A model generated the notes under the pieces. It worked only from the letters and a program-made list of their open reading frames with translations, was not told the origin of the DNA and did not search any database. 42,707 bases of DNA from the NCBI GenBank assembly GCA_958296065.1, contig CATQHX010000009.1:1-42707 (forward strand), read 5' to 3'. Source of the DNA: Vicinamibacterales bacterium (lineage in GTDB: Bacteria; Acidobacteriota; Vicinamibacteria; Vicinamibacterales; UBA8438). Below are positions 8,140 to 19,069 of the stretch, one piece after another. Numbering within the stretch: position 1 is the first letter of the stretch; every line of letters begins with the position of its first letter. A program made the position numbers and the translations under genes.

Positions 8140-9005
8140 GGCGCGCTCTGCGCGGGCTTCACATTCACCGTCACGTTGACGGGAACGACGTGCACCGTAT
8201 CGTCGGCCACCGCCTGCAGCACGTAGGTGCCCGGCTCGCTGAAGCTGACCCGCGTTACCGCCCGGCCCCCTTCGCCGATCTCCGGCACCTGCGGGTCGAA
8301 CGACACGCTGCCCGGGCCGCGCCAGTGCAGCCAAGTGACGGCCAGTCCGGTGGCGGCGGCCTTGCGCGGATCGACGACCGCCTGCGACTTCGGCCCGCGA
8401 CGCACCCTGCGCTCCGCGAGTCGGGGGTCCGGCGGCGGAATCCCGTCGTCGCCGGCGACGACGACGATCTCTATGGAGTCCGGCAGGGTCACCTCCAGCT
8501 CGTCGGCGCCTTCCACCCTGACGAACGGCCGCTGGTTGTCGGCGTAGCCCTGCGCGGTACCGGTGCCGCGGTTCAGCCGCCGCACGCCGGCGTCGATCTC
8601 CCAGACCGGCCAGAGGTGGCCGTACGCGTAGTCGGTCCGGCCGTTGTGGGTGACGCTCCAGACAAGGTCCTGCTCTCGGCCCCAGTCGGCCGGAACGCGC
8701 ACGGTGAACACGAACTGCTGCCGCCGGTTGTAGAAGTGGGTCGGCTGGCCCCGGTCGGCCGGGCCCGGCTCGAAGAAGTTGTTCGGCCCTACGGGGACGA
8801 TCGGCTGCTCCTGGTAATTGCGGTTCAAGTAGCCGAAGACCATCGTGAACGACCCGTCGTCGTTCCGCTCCCACCCTTCGAAGACCGGCTGCACGTTCTG
8901 ACCCCGGTTCCAGCGTTCCTGCGCCGACGCCGGGGATCCGGCGGACACGACCACCAGCGCCGCCAGACACGCTACCCCTGTGACGATGCGACTCTCACGA
9001 CTCAT
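8136..9005 (-). CDS. Exported protein of unknown function with Ig-like C-terminus (289 aa)
   Basis: No named family recognised. A signal peptide ends near ASAQ (about residue 29). The N-terminal domain has VFEGWERNDDGSFTMVFGY and NRNYQEQPIVPVGPNNFFEP, and the C-terminal half looks like an Ig/PKD-type beta domain (GPGSVSFDP, then FSEPGTYVLQAVADD). The protein at 21489-22268 shares the layout and motifs, so the two are paralogs. Each neighbours a gene for a mono-heme, copper-monooxygenase-like protein; here that gene lies just upstream on the same strand. Start 9005 is preceded by GGGAAGAG. The stop codon is supplied by the end of dispersed repeat copy A. A periplasmic partner of the heme protein is a reasonable but untested idea. 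Confidence 0.82.
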   Translation of the reverse strand: MSRESRIVTGVACLAALVVVSAGSPASAQERWNRGQNVQPVFEGWERNDDGSFTMVFGYLNRNYQEQPIVPVGPNNFFEPGPADRGQPTHFYNRRQQFVFTVRVPADWGREQDLVWSVTHNGRTDYAYGHLWPVWEIDAGVRRLNRGTGTAQGYADNQRPFVRVEGADELEVTLPDSIEIVVVAGDDGIPPPDPRLAERRVRRGPKSQAVVDPRKAAATGLAVTWLHWRGPGSVSFDPQVPEIGEGGRAVTRVSFSEPGTYVLQAVADDTVHVVPVNVTVNVKPAQSAP

Positions 9006-9041
9006 GATGCTCTTCCCGCGACATCTCACGAACCACCCAAA

Positions 9042-9082
9042 GAGCGAAGCCTCCGCGATCCGCGATCACGAAGGCTTCGCTC
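9042..9082 (-). terminator. Stem-loop between heme protein gene and its Ig-like partner
   Basis: Perfect 11-base inverted repeat, GAGCGAAGCCT (9042-9052) and AGGCTTCGCTC (9072-9082), in the 105-bp gap downstream of the 9111-10412 stop. On the minus strand it is followed by TTT and then a G-rich stretch, so it is a weak intrinsic terminator or a processing/stability hairpin that could lower expression of the downstream gene. Confidence 0.55.
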
Positions 9083-9110
9083 GAATCCACGCGCCAGGCC
9101 ATGCGGCCTG

Positions 9111-10412
9111 CTAGTTGTCGTTGTTGGCGTTGAGCGCCTCCCGCTCCGCCACTTCCTTCTCGAACTCCTCGTCGTCGAGCTCGTACCAGCTCACCCAGGC
9201 GAAGCTCATCTCGTCGCTCGAGCGCTGGCCGAAGCCGGCCCAGTTGGTCGGGTCGTCGTTCCAGCGGTTCGCCTCGGAGTTGTCATGCCAGCTCGTCACG
9301 TGCAGGATCGTGTCCCGTGGCAGCAGCGGCGTCACGTCGTCCTCGTAGTTGTAGACGATGTGCCACCCGAAGTCCCAGTCGGCACAGCTCAGAATCTCCT
9401 TGCTGTTGTCCGGGTAGATGGCCTCGAGGCACTGCCGTTTGCCGAGGTTGTGCAGGTGCGCCTGGAACGCCGTGATGCGGGAGTTCTCCTTCAGGCGGTA
9501 ATAGCCGTCGTGGCGCACGTTGGACGCCCCGGCCGGGATATCGATGTCCTCGTCGTCGCCGACGTGGGCCGAGATGAGCTTCCGCTCCGGCACGACGCCC
9601 CGCGGGTAGAACTGCAGGCCGACCCGCGTGCGGTCGGTCGTCTCCACGCCGATGGCGGCGTAGTGCATGTTGAAGCGGATCTTCGCGCCGGCCTTGATCT
9701 GCCGGCCGGTGCCGTCCGGGAAGATGTCGCCGTTCTTGCCGAGGGCGTACTCGTTGAGGAACTCGCCGATGCCGCTGGTTTCCTCGGTGTCGTCGTTCAC
9801 CATGCCCGTGACCGCGTGGTGCACCACCGGGAAGCCCTCGATGGACGGCTTCGTCTCGACCGCCTTGATCCAGCGGTCCTCGGTCAGGCCCGACTCGGAC
9901 TCCAGGTTGCCCCACCAGTTGGGCGCCTCGGCCGCGACGACGAACGGCTCGGGAATCTCGACCACCCAGTCGGGCTCGCCGATCTTCCACTCGGCGATGT
10001 CGCGGAACTGACGCGGCGGCGGCAGATCCGCCGGGTTGCCGCGCGGCGCGCCGGCGTCGACCCACGCGGCGACCGTCGCGATCTCCTCGTCGCTGAGCGA
10101 GTAGTCGTACTTGAAGCCCTGGACGCCAATGTTCCTGTCGATGTACCAGGGCGGCATCGCGCGCGTGACCACCCTGTCCTTGATCGACCGCGCCCACGGC
10201 CGCGCCTCCTCGTACGTGAGCAGCGACATCGGGGCGATGGAGCCGGTGCGGTGGCACTCCTGACAGGAGCGCTGCAGAATCGGTGCGACGTCCTTGGTGA
10301 ACGTGACCCGTGCGTCATCTTGCGCGGCGGCGGTCGAGGGCGCGGCGACCACGCCGAGCGCGAGCGCCACGGCGGCGGCGAGACCGAATCGGCAACCGGT
10401 TGTGAGTGTCAT
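9111..10412 (-). CDS. Exported mono-heme c protein with copper monooxygenase (PHM)-like body (433 aa)
   Basis: A signal peptide (hydrophobic 11-29, ending TAAAQ) is followed by a cytochrome c-like segment with heme motif CQECH (50-54) and RAMPPW (Met86 a likely axial ligand). The body has histidine clusters spaced like those of copper type II ascorbate-dependent monooxygenases: HH at 198-199, MHY with His250, and AHLH with His319 and His321. SWHDN follows near the C-terminus. This suggests a periplasmic redox enzyme, but the substrate is unknown and copper binding is inferred. A longer paralog lies at 19827-21281. Start 10412 has GGAGG eight bases upstream. It is divergent from the TonB receptor gene and upstream of its Ig-like partner. 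Confidence 0.88.
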   Translation of the reverse strand: MTLTTGCRFGLAAAVALALGVVAAPSTAAAQDDARVTFTKDVAPILQRSCQECHRTGSIAPMSLLTYEEARPWARSIKDRVVTRAMPPWYIDRNIGVQGFKYDYSLSDEEIATVAAWVDAGAPRGNPADLPPPRQFRDIAEWKIGEPDWVVEIPEPFVVAAEAPNWWGNLESESGLTEDRWIKAVETKPSIEGFPVVHHAVTGMVNDDTEETSGIGEFLNEYALGKNGDIFPDGTGRQIKAGAKIRFNMHYAAIGVETTDRTRVGLQFYPRGVVPERKLISAHVGDDEDIDIPAGASNVRHDGYYRLKENSRITAFQAHLHNLGKRQCLEAIYPDNSKEILSCADWDFGWHIVYNYEDDVTPLLPRDTILHVTSWHDNSEANRWNDDPTNWAGFGQRSSDEMSFAWVSWYELDDEEFEKEVAEREALNANNDN

Positions 10413-10666
10413 CTCTGAAGCCTCCAGAGCCGAGCGTGCATCGTTTACGTACCGGAGCGCAAACCGCGGCGTTCCCGCCACGAACTCCTGGACGCAGTCT
10501 GCGCCGGCACGGTCCGTCGGGCGCAGGCTGCTAGCCGTCTATTGTGGACCAGCGGGCGCCGGTACGCCAAGCGTCTCTTGGGCACCGGTGTCTGCTACAG
10601 TTGCGCGGCGATGTGTACGCCCGAAGATCGAGGCCGGGAATCAACGCTGGACCGTTGGCACGCCGC
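10413..10666. other. Divergent intergenic region
   Basis: Region between the leftward heme/copper-like protein and the rightward TonB receptor. It should hold both promoters, but no -35/-10 pair, operator palindrome or riboswitch-like structure could be identified with confidence. No small gene was seen. Confidence 0.4.
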
Positions 10667-13360
10667 GTGACAGTACCAGGACCAGGAAGAGACTCGCGGT
10701 GGGGTACCGTCCTGGCCCTGGCCGTGCTCCTGCCCTTCTGGGCCGCGATCGCACCCGACGCACACGGGGCACCCCGGGCCGAGGACCCGCAGCAGGTGGA
10801 CGAGCAGACGGACGTGATGGCCGAAGAGTTGGGCCGCGCGCTCGGGATGCCGCCCGCCGAAGTCGAGGCCCTCGGATTGTCAACGGCGGAGATGCGGAGC
10901 CTTCTCGCCGGCTTCCGGGAGGAAACGGTGGTGGTCGGCTCCCGCGCCGAAGCACGCAGCACCACCGCGTCGGCGGTCCCGGTGGACGTATTGTCCGCCA
11001 CGGACCTTCTCCGGCAAGGGACGGGCGACCTGAAGGAGTCGCTCCGCGCGATAGTCCCCTCGTTCAACACCAATACGCAGCCCATCCAGGGAGCCTCGAC
11101 GGTGGTCCGCCCCGCCATGCTCCGCAACCTGGCGCCGGATCATGTGCTCGTCCTCATCAACGGCAAGCGCCGCCACCGCTCCTCGGTCCTCGAATGGCAC
11201 GGGGGCAACGGCGTGGCCTATGGCTCGCAGGGCCCGGACATATCCGTGATCCCCGCCATTGCGCTTCGCCAGGTCGAGGTCTTGCGAGATGGCGCTGCCG
11301 CGCAGTACGGCTCCGACGCCATCGCCGGCGTGATGAACTTCCAGCTCAAGGACTCCAGCTCGGGCGGCTCGGTCGAGTTCAACACCGGGATGTACGGTGC
11401 CGGCGACGGCGAATCGGCGCAGTTCGCCGGCAACGTCGGCCTGCCGGTCGGCAGGAGCGGGTTCGCCAACTTGAGCCTGGAGTACGGCAACTCGAACCCC
11501 ACCGACCGGGCCGCGCCGCGGCGGGACGCGATTGAGCTCGTCGCGGCCGGCAACACGCACGTCCGCTCCGAGCATCCGCAGGTCTGGGGCGACCCGGACA
11601 TCGACGACGACCTGAAGTTGTTCGGCAACTTCGGCTACGCGCTGCCTGCCGGAGTGGAGCTCTACGCCCACACGAACTTCGCCCGCAAGAAGGTGACCCA
11701 GGGCTTCTTCTTCCGGAACCCGAACACCCGGCTCGGCGTGTTCAGCAACGACGGAGGACGCACGCTGCTGATCGGCGACGTGCTCGCCGCGAACGGAATG
11801 GGTTCGGCCAACTGCCCGACGGTGGCCGTCACGGGCAACGTACCCGACCCCGCAGCCCTGCAGCGGGTGTTCGACGACCCGAACTGCTTCTCGTTCCAGG
11901 AGGTGTTCCCGGGCGGCTTCACGCCGCGGATGGGTGGCACGGCGACCGACGCGTCGCTCGCCGGCGGCATCCGCGGCTCCACCGCCGGGGGCTTCAACTG
12001 GGACCTGAGCGGCTCGCTCGGCATGCACGGGAGCCAACTGTTCATCCACGACACCGTCAACGGCTCGCTCGGCCCCGCCTCCCCCACCGCCTTCGACGTC
12101 GGTACGAACCGGCAACGGGAGCTCAACCTCCACTTCGATACCTCGTCCGCGGTCACGGACCGGATCCACGTCGCCGCCGGCGCCGAGTGGCGCAACGAGC
12201 AGTTCCGGACCGTCGAGGGCGACCGGGAGGGCTGGCTCGTCGGTCCCTACGCGCGGCAGCGCTTCATGGCCGGCGCCAACGGCTTCTTCGGCTACGGCCC
12301 GCTGCACGCGGGCACCTGGAGCCGCTACAACGTGGCGGCCTACGGCGACCTCGAGGTCACCGATCCAGAGGACGCGTGGACGCTGGGCGGGGCGATCCGC
12401 GCCGAGAACTTCGAGGACTTCGGGACCACGGCGAACGGCAAGGTCGCGGGCCGGTTCGGCTTCGTGCGAGGCAGCGTAAGCAGCGGGTTCCGGGCGCCGA
12501 CGCCGGGCCAGCAGCACGGGTTCAACATCTCGAGCTGGTTCGATCCGACCGTCGGCGACCTGGTCAACAACGCCGTCATTCCGTCCATCTCGCCTGCCGC
12601 GCGCCTCCGCGGCGGCCTGCCGCTCGGGCCGGAGCAGTCGGTCAACACCACGGCCGGCGTGGTATTCGACACCGGTTCCTTCACGCTGACGGCCGACTAC
12701 TTCCGCATCGACGTGGCCGACCGGATCGGGATCACCAGCAACTTCTACCTGAACGACGCGGAGGTCGCGGACCTCGTGGCCGGCGGCTTCGACGCCGCGG
12801 AGAGCGTCCGGAACTTCCGGTTCTTCACCAACGCCTTCGCCACCTCCTCACAGGGCATCGACGTCGTGACCACCTATGCGCCGCTCGGGCTCCGCGGGAA
12901 CACCATCGTCAGCGCCGCCTTCAACCACACCGATACCCAGGTGACCGACAACGCCAAAGGCCTGCTCGACGGCCGGCGGCTCGCCGAGTACGCCTACGCC
13001 TTGCCGCGCACCCGTGGGAACCTGAGCGTGACGCAGCGCCTCGGTCCGGCCAACCTGCTCGGCCGGGTGAGCTACTACAGCGGCTGGTACGACTACGACA
13101 GCGGCCACGGCGAGATCTTCACGCCCTCCGGGGGACTGGCCCAGGGCTTCTTTGCCGGCCGGCCGATCGTCGACCTGGAACTCGGCTTCCCCCTCGGGCA
13201 GGAAACCACGATGGCCATCGGCGGACGGAACATCTTCGACACCTACTCGCAGGCATCGGCGATCGCGACGTCCGTCGGCGAGCAGTACAGCGAATACACG
13301 CCGTGGGGCTACAGCGGCGCCTACTACTACGTGCGGGTCGGTTACGGGTGGGGTAACTGA
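10667..13360 (+). CDS. TonB-dependent outer-membrane receptor (about 897 aa)
   Basis: Outer-membrane receptor with plug and beta-barrel. A hydrophobic signal (VLALAVLLPFWAAIA) is followed by about 60 residues of helical-looking sequence before the TonB-box-like EETVVVGS. The plug follows, with VLVLINGKRRHRSS, IPAIALRQVEVLRDG and AAQYGSDAIAGVMNF. The barrel carries aromatic strand ends and finishes YYYVRVGYGWGN. The start is uncertain: GTG at 10667 gives a good signal peptide, a TTG at 10655 adds four residues including RR, and an ATG at 10544 adds an implausible basic leader. Size and the SSVLEWHGGNG-type plug fit receptors for siderophores or other large ligands; the ligand cannot be read. 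Divergent from the heme/copper-like gene, with a 254-bp shared upstream region. Confidence 0.93.
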   Translation: MTVPGPGRDSRWGTVLALAVLLPFWAAIAPDAHGAPRAEDPQQVDEQTDVMAEELGRALGMPPAEVEALGLSTAEMRSLLAGFREETVVVGSRAEARSTTASAVPVDVLSATDLLRQGTGDLKESLRAIVPSFNTNTQPIQGASTVVRPAMLRNLAPDHVLVLINGKRRHRSSVLEWHGGNGVAYGSQGPDISVIPAIALRQVEVLRDGAAAQYGSDAIAGVMNFQLKDSSSGGSVEFNTGMYGAGDGESAQFAGNVGLPVGRSGFANLSLEYGNSNPTDRAAPRRDAIELVAAGNTHVRSEHPQVWGDPDIDDDLKLFGNFGYALPAGVELYAHTNFARKKVTQGFFFRNPNTRLGVFSNDGGRTLLIGDVLAANGMGSANCPTVAVTGNVPDPAALQRVFDDPNCFSFQEVFPGGFTPRMGGTATDASLAGGIRGSTAGGFNWDLSGSLGMHGSQLFIHDTVNGSLGPASPTAFDVGTNRQRELNLHFDTSSAVTDRIHVAAGAEWRNEQFRTVEGDREGWLVGPYARQRFMAGANGFFGYGPLHAGTWSRYNVAAYGDLEVTDPEDAWTLGGAIRAENFEDFGTTANGKVAGRFGFVRGSVSSGFRAPTPGQQHGFNISSWFDPTVGDLVNNAVIPSISPAARLRGGLPLGPEQSVNTTAGVVFDTGSFTLTADYFRIDVADRIGITSNFYLNDAEVADLVAGGFDAAESVRNFRFFTNAFATSSQGIDVVTTYAPLGLRGNTIVSAAFNHTDTQVTDNAKGLLDGRRLAEYAYALPRTRGNLSVTQRLGPANLLGRVSYYSGWYDYDSGHGEIFTPSGGLAQGFFAGRPIVDLELGFPLGQETTMAIGGRNIFDTYSQASAIATSVGEQYSEYTPWGYSGAYYYVRVGYGWGN

Positions 13361-13389
13361 TTCCGGCAGCCCGGCGGCAACGGGCCTGC

Positions 13390-13426
13390 GCATCCGGGGC
13401 GGCAGGATCCCGGCCGCCCCGGATGC
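13390..13426. terminator. Strong bidirectional stem-loop between convergent genes
   Basis: Perfect 14-base inverted repeat, GCATCCGGGGCGGC (13390-13403) and GCCGCCCCGGATGC (13413-13426), with a 9-base loop. It lies in the 104-bp gap where the TonB receptor and PQQ dehydrogenase genes converge. There is no clear T-run on either side, so it may work as a barrier or stabilising hairpin rather than a classic rho-independent terminator. Confidence 0.72.
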
Positions 13427-13464
13427 TCCGTCAGAAGTCTGCGCCACGGCGCAGCGTTTCTCGG

Positions 13465-15594
13465 CTACCGGCGCAAGGAGAACACGTACAGCGCGTTCCC
13501 GGTATCCGGATGCACGATGTCGGGGCTCAGCAACGCCGGCACGCGTCGCGGGCTGCCGCCGCCCAGCCCGGTCGATACGGCGATGTACTGCCTGCCGTCG
13601 ACACCGTAGGTAACCGGGAACCCCTGCACGGACGTCCCGAGCCGCGTCTCCCAGAGCACCTCGCCGGTAGCCGCGTCGTGGGCTCGGAAGTAGCGGTCGA
13701 CGTCGCCGGCGAAGGCCAGCCCGCCACCGGTGGTCAGCACCGCGGTCATGAACGCGGCGCGCTGCTCGATGCTCCAGCGCTCCTCGAGCGTGTCGATGTC
13801 GTAGGCGGCCAGCTTGCCCAGGTTGCCGTCCGTGCCCGGCATCTCGAACCAGGTGCGATCGGCCTGCGACCCGCCCGAGCCGATCTCCAGCGCCACCTCG
13901 CGGCCGGCGATCTCCAGGCAGCTCTGGCTCAGCGGAATGATCAGCGAGCGCGTCTCCGGGCTGTAACCCGACGCGTGCCAGTTGTGGCCCCCGGCGGTGC
14001 TCGGGCAGACCGAGACCCAGTCGCCGATACCCATGTCGGCGATGTCCTGACGGTAGGTCACCACGCCGGTCTGCGGGTCGATGCTCTCGAACACGTTCTG
14101 GAAGACGGTCTCGACGTGCCCGAGGTACTCGCCCGACTCCCGGTCGAGCTTCCACAGGACGCCGTGCTTGCCGATGGTGAGCAGCGCCCTGCGCCCGTCG
14201 CTGTCGACGAGCACCTGCTCGAAGCCCTCGTCGAGGTCCAGCGCCTCACCCGGCACGTGCTGCCGGTACCAGCGGATCGAGCCGTCGGCGGGCTCCAGGG
14301 CCAGGGTCGAGTTGGTGTACAGCGCCGGGTCGTGGACCGTCAGCCCGCGGCTCACCGGCACCCACGGCTTGGCCTGCGCCACCGGCCAGTAGAACAGGTT
14401 CAGCTCCGGATCGTAGCTGCCGGGAATCCACGAGTCGCCCCCGCCGCGCAGGGCCAGCGGCAGGTCGCCCCACGAGTCGCCCCCCGGCTCGCCGGGCGCC
14501 GCGATGGTCAGGCGGCGCCACAGCTCCTCGCCGGTCTCCGCGTCGTGCGCGGTGATGAAGCAACTGTCGGGCATGAACCGCGAGCAGCCGTTGATGCCGT
14601 TGACGACCCGTCCCCCGGCGACGATCGGCCCGCTGGAGTTCGAGTAGCCGTCGTTGTAGTCGGCCATCCGGGTCTCCCAGACCAGCTCGCCGGTGCGGGC
14701 GTCGAGCGCGACCACGTGGGCGTCGCGCGTGCCCATGTAGATCATGTCGTCGTAGATGGCTAGGTTGCGGCTGTTGGCTCCGCGCAACGCCTCGGGCAGC
14801 GGCCGCCGGTACTCCCAGAGCAGCGTCCCGGTGACCGCGTCGAGCGCCTGCACGACGTTGCCGGGGTTGGCCAGGTACATCACGCCGTCGTAGACCAGCG
14901 GCGTCGGCTGGTTGCGCCCGTCGCCCATCGACCAGACCCAGGCAAGCTGCAGGTCGCCGACGTTGTCGCGGTCGATCTGGTCCAGGGGGCTGTGCCCCCA
15001 GCCGTCGTAGGTGCGCCGGTAGATCAGCCAGTCCTCGGGGTCGGGATCCAGAAGCATCGCGTCGGTGACCGGGGCGTGCTCGGTGATGGGATGCAACGTG
15101 TACGTTCCGCCCGGCAGACCGGCCGCCGCCGCGACCGCCAGCGGCTGCCCGCTGGAAGCCTGCCCCGCCGGCGGCGCGGTAACCACCCCGCCCAGCGCCA
15201 CGGTCCCCGCTTCGTAGCCGTTCTGCTGCAGGATGTAGGCGACGATGCTGGCGTATTCCTCCGGCGTCAGCGAGCCGGCGCCCTCGGGCGGCATCGTCAC
15301 GCTGATGAGCTCGAGCAGGTCCTCGACCTCCAGCTCGCTCCACCCGCCCTGGAAGGTCGGCCCCACCAACTCTGGCGCCTCGAACGAGCCCCGCAGGTTC
15401 GGCATGTGGCATGCCGCGCACTCGCGGTCGTAGAGCACGCGGCCCGCCGCGGCCTCGGCGGCGGTGTACGACGCCGAGGCGAGCTGCGCCGACGCGGCCG
15501 CGGGCGCCAGCACCAGCCCCGCCAGCGCCGCCGCGGCAACCAGCGCTCCCCACACCAGACCCTTAACGCGCCGGTCGAATAGTCTTCGATGCAT
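13465..15594 (-). CDS. Cytochrome c-PQQ dehydrogenase-like protein (709 aa)
   Basis: Exported protein with an N-terminal cytochrome c and a PQQ-type eight-bladed propeller, probably a periplasmic quinoprotein alcohol or glucose dehydrogenase-like enzyme. The signal peptide (about 11-36, ending AASAQ) is followed by heme motif CAACH (59-63) and a likely Met ligand in TMPPEG near 104. Propeller blade motifs such as [28 protein letters not shown] and [12 protein letters not shown] recur. In known quinohemoproteins the heme is usually C-terminal; here it is N-terminal. No adjacent Cys-Cys disulfide typical of methanol dehydrogenases was noticed. ATG 15594 has AGAGGGGG six bases upstream, favoured over 15624. 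Its 3' end faces the TonB receptor across a strong hairpin. Confidence 0.9.
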   Translation of the reverse strand: MHRRLFDRRVKGLVWGALVAAAALAGLVLAPAAASAQLASASYTAAEAAAGRVLYDRECAACHMPNLRGSFEAPELVGPTFQGGWSELEVEDLLELISVTMPPEGAGSLTPEEYASIVAYILQQNGYEAGTVALGGVVTAPPAGQASSGQPLAVAAAAGLPGGTYTLHPITEHAPVTDAMLLDPDPEDWLIYRRTYDGWGHSPLDQIDRDNVGDLQLAWVWSMGDGRNQPTPLVYDGVMYLANPGNVVQALDAVTGTLLWEYRRPLPEALRGANSRNLAIYDDMIYMGTRDAHVVALDARTGELVWETRMADYNDGYSNSSGPIVAGGRVVNGINGCSRFMPDSCFITAHDAETGEELWRRLTIAAPGEPGGDSWGDLPLALRGGGDSWIPGSYDPELNLFYWPVAQAKPWVPVSRGLTVHDPALYTNSTLALEPADGSIRWYRQHVPGEALDLDEGFEQVLVDSDGRRALLTIGKHGVLWKLDRESGEYLGHVETVFQNVFESIDPQTGVVTYRQDIADMGIGDWVSVCPSTAGGHNWHASGYSPETRSLIIPLSQSCLEIAGREVALEIGSGGSQADRTWFEMPGTDGNLGKLAAYDIDTLEERWSIEQRAAFMTAVLTTGGGLAFAGDVDRYFRAHDAATGEVLWETRLGTSVQGFPVTYGVDGRQYIAVSTGLGGGSPRRVPALLSPDIVHPDTGNALYVFSLRR

Positions 15595-15715
15595 CAGCGT
15601 CCCCCTCTTTCGCACAAGCGCCATCGTACCCCAGACACCGCCGCCGCCGATCCGATGCCGCAGACGGCTCGCGTCCTCAACCGCACCGCCGCGCGGCACA
15701 AAACGAAGCAAGCGG

Positions 15716-18700
15716 CTACCGCGCCGTGGTCAGGTGCGCGAACCAGCGCCAGGCGAGGTACGAGACCGCGGCGGCCCCGAGCAGCGACCCGAGCAGGGCG
15801 CCGCCGTAAGCCTGCTCCAACCCGCGGTCCAGGATGCCCGGGACGGTCATGGCCGCGGCCGCGAGCACCGCGAGGGCCGGCCGGTCCCGCAGGACCCAGA
15901 GGTAGGCGCCCAGCAGCAGCGCACCGCTGAGCAGGCTCAGGACCGCCCAGGAAAGCAGGTCGTCCGGCGACGTGCCGGGCGCCAGCAGGGCCCCGACGAG
16001 CACCAGAGCGACTCCTCCGGCCGCCTGCCGGCGCGTCCAGTGCGCGGTGAGCGCATTCGCCGCGGTAACGATCAACAGCGTCAGCAGGGTGAGGACCAGG
16101 TACCCCGCCAGCGGTGCGAGCGCCGCGCCCAGCCAGGGAGCCAGCCCGGACGCGGGTCCGTAGGCGGACCACGGCGGCAGGCCGCGGCCAAGCGCGCTTC
16201 CGGCCAGGCCAAGGACGCCGAGAACCCCCAGCCCGAGGGCCAGACCGGTCAGAGCCGCCGGCTTGCGGTCGGTCACCGCCGCGCCGGCCGCGGGCACGCC
16301 GGTGTGCCCGGCCAGCAAACCGAACAGGGCGGCGCTCAGACCGCCACCGATGAGACCGCCCGCCAGTGCGATCCCGACCTGCAGCGGCAACGGCTGAGCG
16401 GTGGACAGGCCGTTCATCAATAGCGGCCAGTTGTTCGCCATGGTGGCGATCGCGGCGGTCAGCCCGATTCCCGCCACCGCCAGGCCGACGCGTATGTCGA
16501 ACGCCCCGCGGGTCCAGCGGACCACGGCCAGGACCGCGCCCGCCACCAGCAGCAGGCCGAGCACGATGGTGGAGGCGACCCCGACGATCGACAGCGTGGT
16601 CCGCCGCTGCTCGTCGGCGCGTCGCCACTCCTCGGGCAGGAAGACGCTGCGGCGCGTGTCGACCACTTCGTCGCCGGCAATCTCCACCGCCACGCGCGCC
16701 TCCCCGCCGGCGAGGTCGCCGGCGGTCTCGTCGCGGAAGGTGAACGTCCAGTCGGTGCGGGCAGGCCGACGCGACTCCTCCGCCGACACCTCGGACACGT
16801 CCGCGGCGGCACCCAGCACGGCCAGCGCATCCCTGGCCAAAGTGCGCGCTTCGTCCTCCGAGAGCGCGGCGCCCTCGGCGTCCTCCGCGAGCCGGTGCTC
16901 CCGCCGTCCCGGCGCACCGTCCGGGCCGACCCACACGACATGCTCCTCCGCCCGCGCGGCCACGTCCCCCTCGAAGCGGGCGTAGCGCACGCGCCAGCGC
17001 GGCCTGGCCAGGTACTCGCCGAGCAGCGCGCGGTGCCGCTCCTCGCCCGCTTCGCTCCATACGAAGCGGTGCTGGAGTCCCAGTCCGCCGGTCACCACGC
17101 TCGACTCGGTCCATTCGCCGGGATCGACACCCTGCGCCGCGAGCACCTCGCGGGCGGCAGCCTCGGCCTCGGCCCGGCCCACCGCGAGCGACGGCGACTC
17201 GCTCGGCGTGGAGGCGGTATAGGCCCAGAGCCCAAACCCCACGATACCGATCGCGGCGACCGCCGGCAGGGCCGGCAGGCCCACCGGCTCCCGCACCGGC
17301 ACGGGCTCCGGCGGCAAGGGCGACTCTTCCGACGGCGGGCTCCAGGCCTCGTTTCTCAGCGCCGCCGGCACCTCGATCCAGCCTCCGCCGCGGTAGCGGG
17401 CGCTGGCGACCACCCACAGCGGGGTCAGGAAGATCAGCCCGAAGATGCTCTGATCGACCCACGCGCCGGGCGCCGACGACACGAACAGCGGGATGCCGAA
17501 CAGCACCGCGTCGAACGCGAAGTGCATGACGATGGCCGGCAGCAGACCGAAGCGCAGGTACAACAGTCCGAAGATGGTCGACGGAACGATCAGCTCGATG
17601 AGCCGCGCGTAGGACGGCTGCGTCGGATAGGCGGCGTGGCCGGCCCCGAAGATGACGACCTGCAGGACGAACGCGCCCGCGATCCACGCCCGGCGGTTGC
17701 CGAGCCGATCCCCGATGAGCGCGGCGCCGGCCAGCGGGACGGCCCGGAACAGGCACTCCTCCCAGAATCCCGCCTGCAGCGAGATGGCCAGCGGACTGAG
17801 CCACGGCAGCACCGTCGCCAGCGAATCGGGGTTGACCAGCGCATCCGACGGCGACCACCAGCCCAGGTAGCCGATGGTTAGCCAGTAAAAGGAGACCAGG
17901 AACGCCAGATCGATGCCGACGATCAGGTAGCCGGCCACGGTATGGCCAAGCACCGTCCACGAACGGGCGGCGTCCCGCGACCAGACCCGCCAGAACTGCA
18001 GGTGCTCGGGAAACGCGTGCCGCGACAGGCTCTCGGCCGCCATGAACGAAAGCGTGAAGACGCCGGTGAACGCCATGAACGCGGCGATCTGCGTCGTCAC
18101 CTGCTGGATCGCGAAGCTGGTCTCGGAGGTCGCCGTGTCGTAGCCCATCCACAACAGCGGCCACTGATTCAGCCCGGCCAGGAGCTGCGCGAAGGCGATG
18201 GACGCACCCCAGACGAGCGGCATGCGCCACAGCACCTGCCGCTGTCGGAGCAGCACGAACAGCCCGACGCCGATGCCGCCGACGCCGTAGATCAGCAGCA
18301 TCGCGAAGCTGCCGGCGATGGTGATGCCCTCGTTGGCCGAGCGCATCTCCTCGAAGCGGCGGTCGAAGGCCTCGGGGACCTGCAGGACGTGCGTCAGCTC
18401 GGTCAGCCGGTCGCCGCTCACGACCAGGCGCAGGCGGAAGCGGCCCTCGCCAGCCTGCGCATCGGTCCGCTCGTAGACGAACGTGTGGTCGACGCGCCCT
18501 CCGGGGCGCTCCTCTTCGGACGCCTCCACCGGCTCGTAGCGGTCGAGCGCGACGTTCCAGGGAGCGCCCGTCCCATTCTCCGCGATGGCGCGGGCGGCGT
18601 CGGGATCCAGCGCGGCGCCCGGCTCATCCTCGGCCAGGCGCTCGCGGAAGCCGTGGGGAGCGCCGTCGGGACGAAAGCGCACCTCCACCTCGCGCACCTG

Positions 18701-19030
18701 GCCCCCCCGGAAGTGCCGCACCACCCACTGGTAGGGACGGAACGGGCCGTCGGCCAGCAGCCCGGCGAACACGTCGGGACCGCCCCCTTCGAGCTCGACG
18801 AAGCTGCGGACGCGGTCGTCGACCCGGAAGCTCGCCGCCTGCCGGTAGCCGGCCGGCCCCCAGCCGAGTTCGTCGGCCAGCCGCCGCGCCTCGGACAGGG
18901 CCGTGGCCCGATCCATCTGCAGGTCGAGCTCGACGATGGAGAACGCCCGCGGGAAGTTGGCGACGGCAAACGCGGCGCACGCGACGGCAATGGCGGCGAA
19001 CACGGCCCAGAAGACCGGTCTCCGGAACAT
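15716..19030 (-). CDS. Large CPBP-family membrane protease-like protein with internal duplication (1104 aa)
   Basis: Multispanning membrane protein with a CPBP (CAAX protease/bacteriocin-processing) core. It has EExxxR in FWEECLFR (E424, E425, R429), FGAGHAAYP (His465) and [11 protein letters not shown] (His503, Asp507), so the protease site is complete. About 200 soluble residues (35-235) after the first membrane segment appear again at about 613-830: [20 protein letters not shown] matches [20 protein letters not shown]. Each soluble block is followed by membrane segments containing NQWPLLWMG or NNWPLLMNG. The second membrane half lacks the CPBP motifs. Proteins of this family are usually 200-300 residues. 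Start 19030 has GGAGGG upstream. The gene follows a truncated PHP/TrlF remnant. Confidence 0.85.
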   Translation of the reverse strand: MFRRPVFWAVFAAIAVACAAFAVANFPRAFSIVELDLQMDRATALSEARRLADELGWGPAGYRQAASFRVDDRVRSFVELEGGGPDVFAGLLADGPFRPYQWVVRHFRGGQVREVEVRFRPDGAPHGFRERLAEDEPGAALDPDAARAIAENGTGAPWNVALDRYEPVEASEEERPGGRVDHTFVYERTDAQAGEGRFRLRLVVSGDRLTELTHVLQVPEAFDRRFEEMRSANEGITIAGSFAMLLIYGVGGIGVGLFVLLRQRQVLWRMPLVWGASIAFAQLLAGLNQWPLLWMGYDTATSETSFAIQQVTTQIAAFMAFTGVFTLSFMAAESLSRHAFPEHLQFWRVWSRDAARSWTVLGHTVAGYLIVGIDLAFLVSFYWLTIGYLGWWSPSDALVNPDSLATVLPWLSPLAISLQAGFWEECLFRAVPLAGAALIGDRLGNRRAWIAGAFVLQVVIFGAGHAAYPTQPSYARLIELIVPSTIFGLLYLRFGLLPAIVMHFAFDAVLFGIPLFVSSAPGAWVDQSIFGLIFLTPLWVVASARYRGGGWIEVPAALRNEAWSPPSEESPLPPEPVPVREPVGLPALPAVAAIGIVGFGLWAYTASTPSESPSLAVGRAEAEAAAREVLAAQGVDPGEWTESSVVTGGLGLQHRFVWSEAGEERHRALLGEYLARPRWRVRYARFEGDVAARAEEHVVWVGPDGAPGRREHRLAEDAEGAALSEDEARTLARDALAVLGAAADVSEVSAEESRRPARTDWTFTFRDETAGDLAGGEARVAVEIAGDEVVDTRRSVFLPEEWRRADEQRRTTLSIVGVASTIVLGLLLVAGAVLAVVRWTRGAFDIRVGLAVAGIGLTAAIATMANNWPLLMNGLSTAQPLPLQVGIALAGGLIGGGLSAALFGLLAGHTGVPAAGAAVTDRKPAALTGLALGLGVLGVLGLAGSALGRGLPPWSAYGPASGLAPWLGAALAPLAGYLVLTLLTLLIVTAANALTAHWTRRQAAGGVALVLVGALLAPGTSPDDLLSWAVLSLLSGALLLGAYLWVLRDRPALAVLAAAAMTVPGILDRGLEQAYGGALLGSLLGAAAVSYLAWRWFAHLTTAR

Positions 19031-19069
19031 GGATCACCCTCCTGCGACCTGCTCGTTCAGTCCGTCCGT

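Noticed and set aside
7620..10418. Very long rightward open frame opposite the heme/copper-like and Ig-like genes
   Set aside because: High-GC antisense shadow. The opposite strand has signal peptides, heme motifs and paralogs, and this frame has no recognisable domain.
15594..18230. Leftward 878-codon open frame within the CPBP gene
   Set aside because: Arginine-rich out-of-frame reading of the CPBP gene, whose own frame has membrane segments and catalytic motifs.
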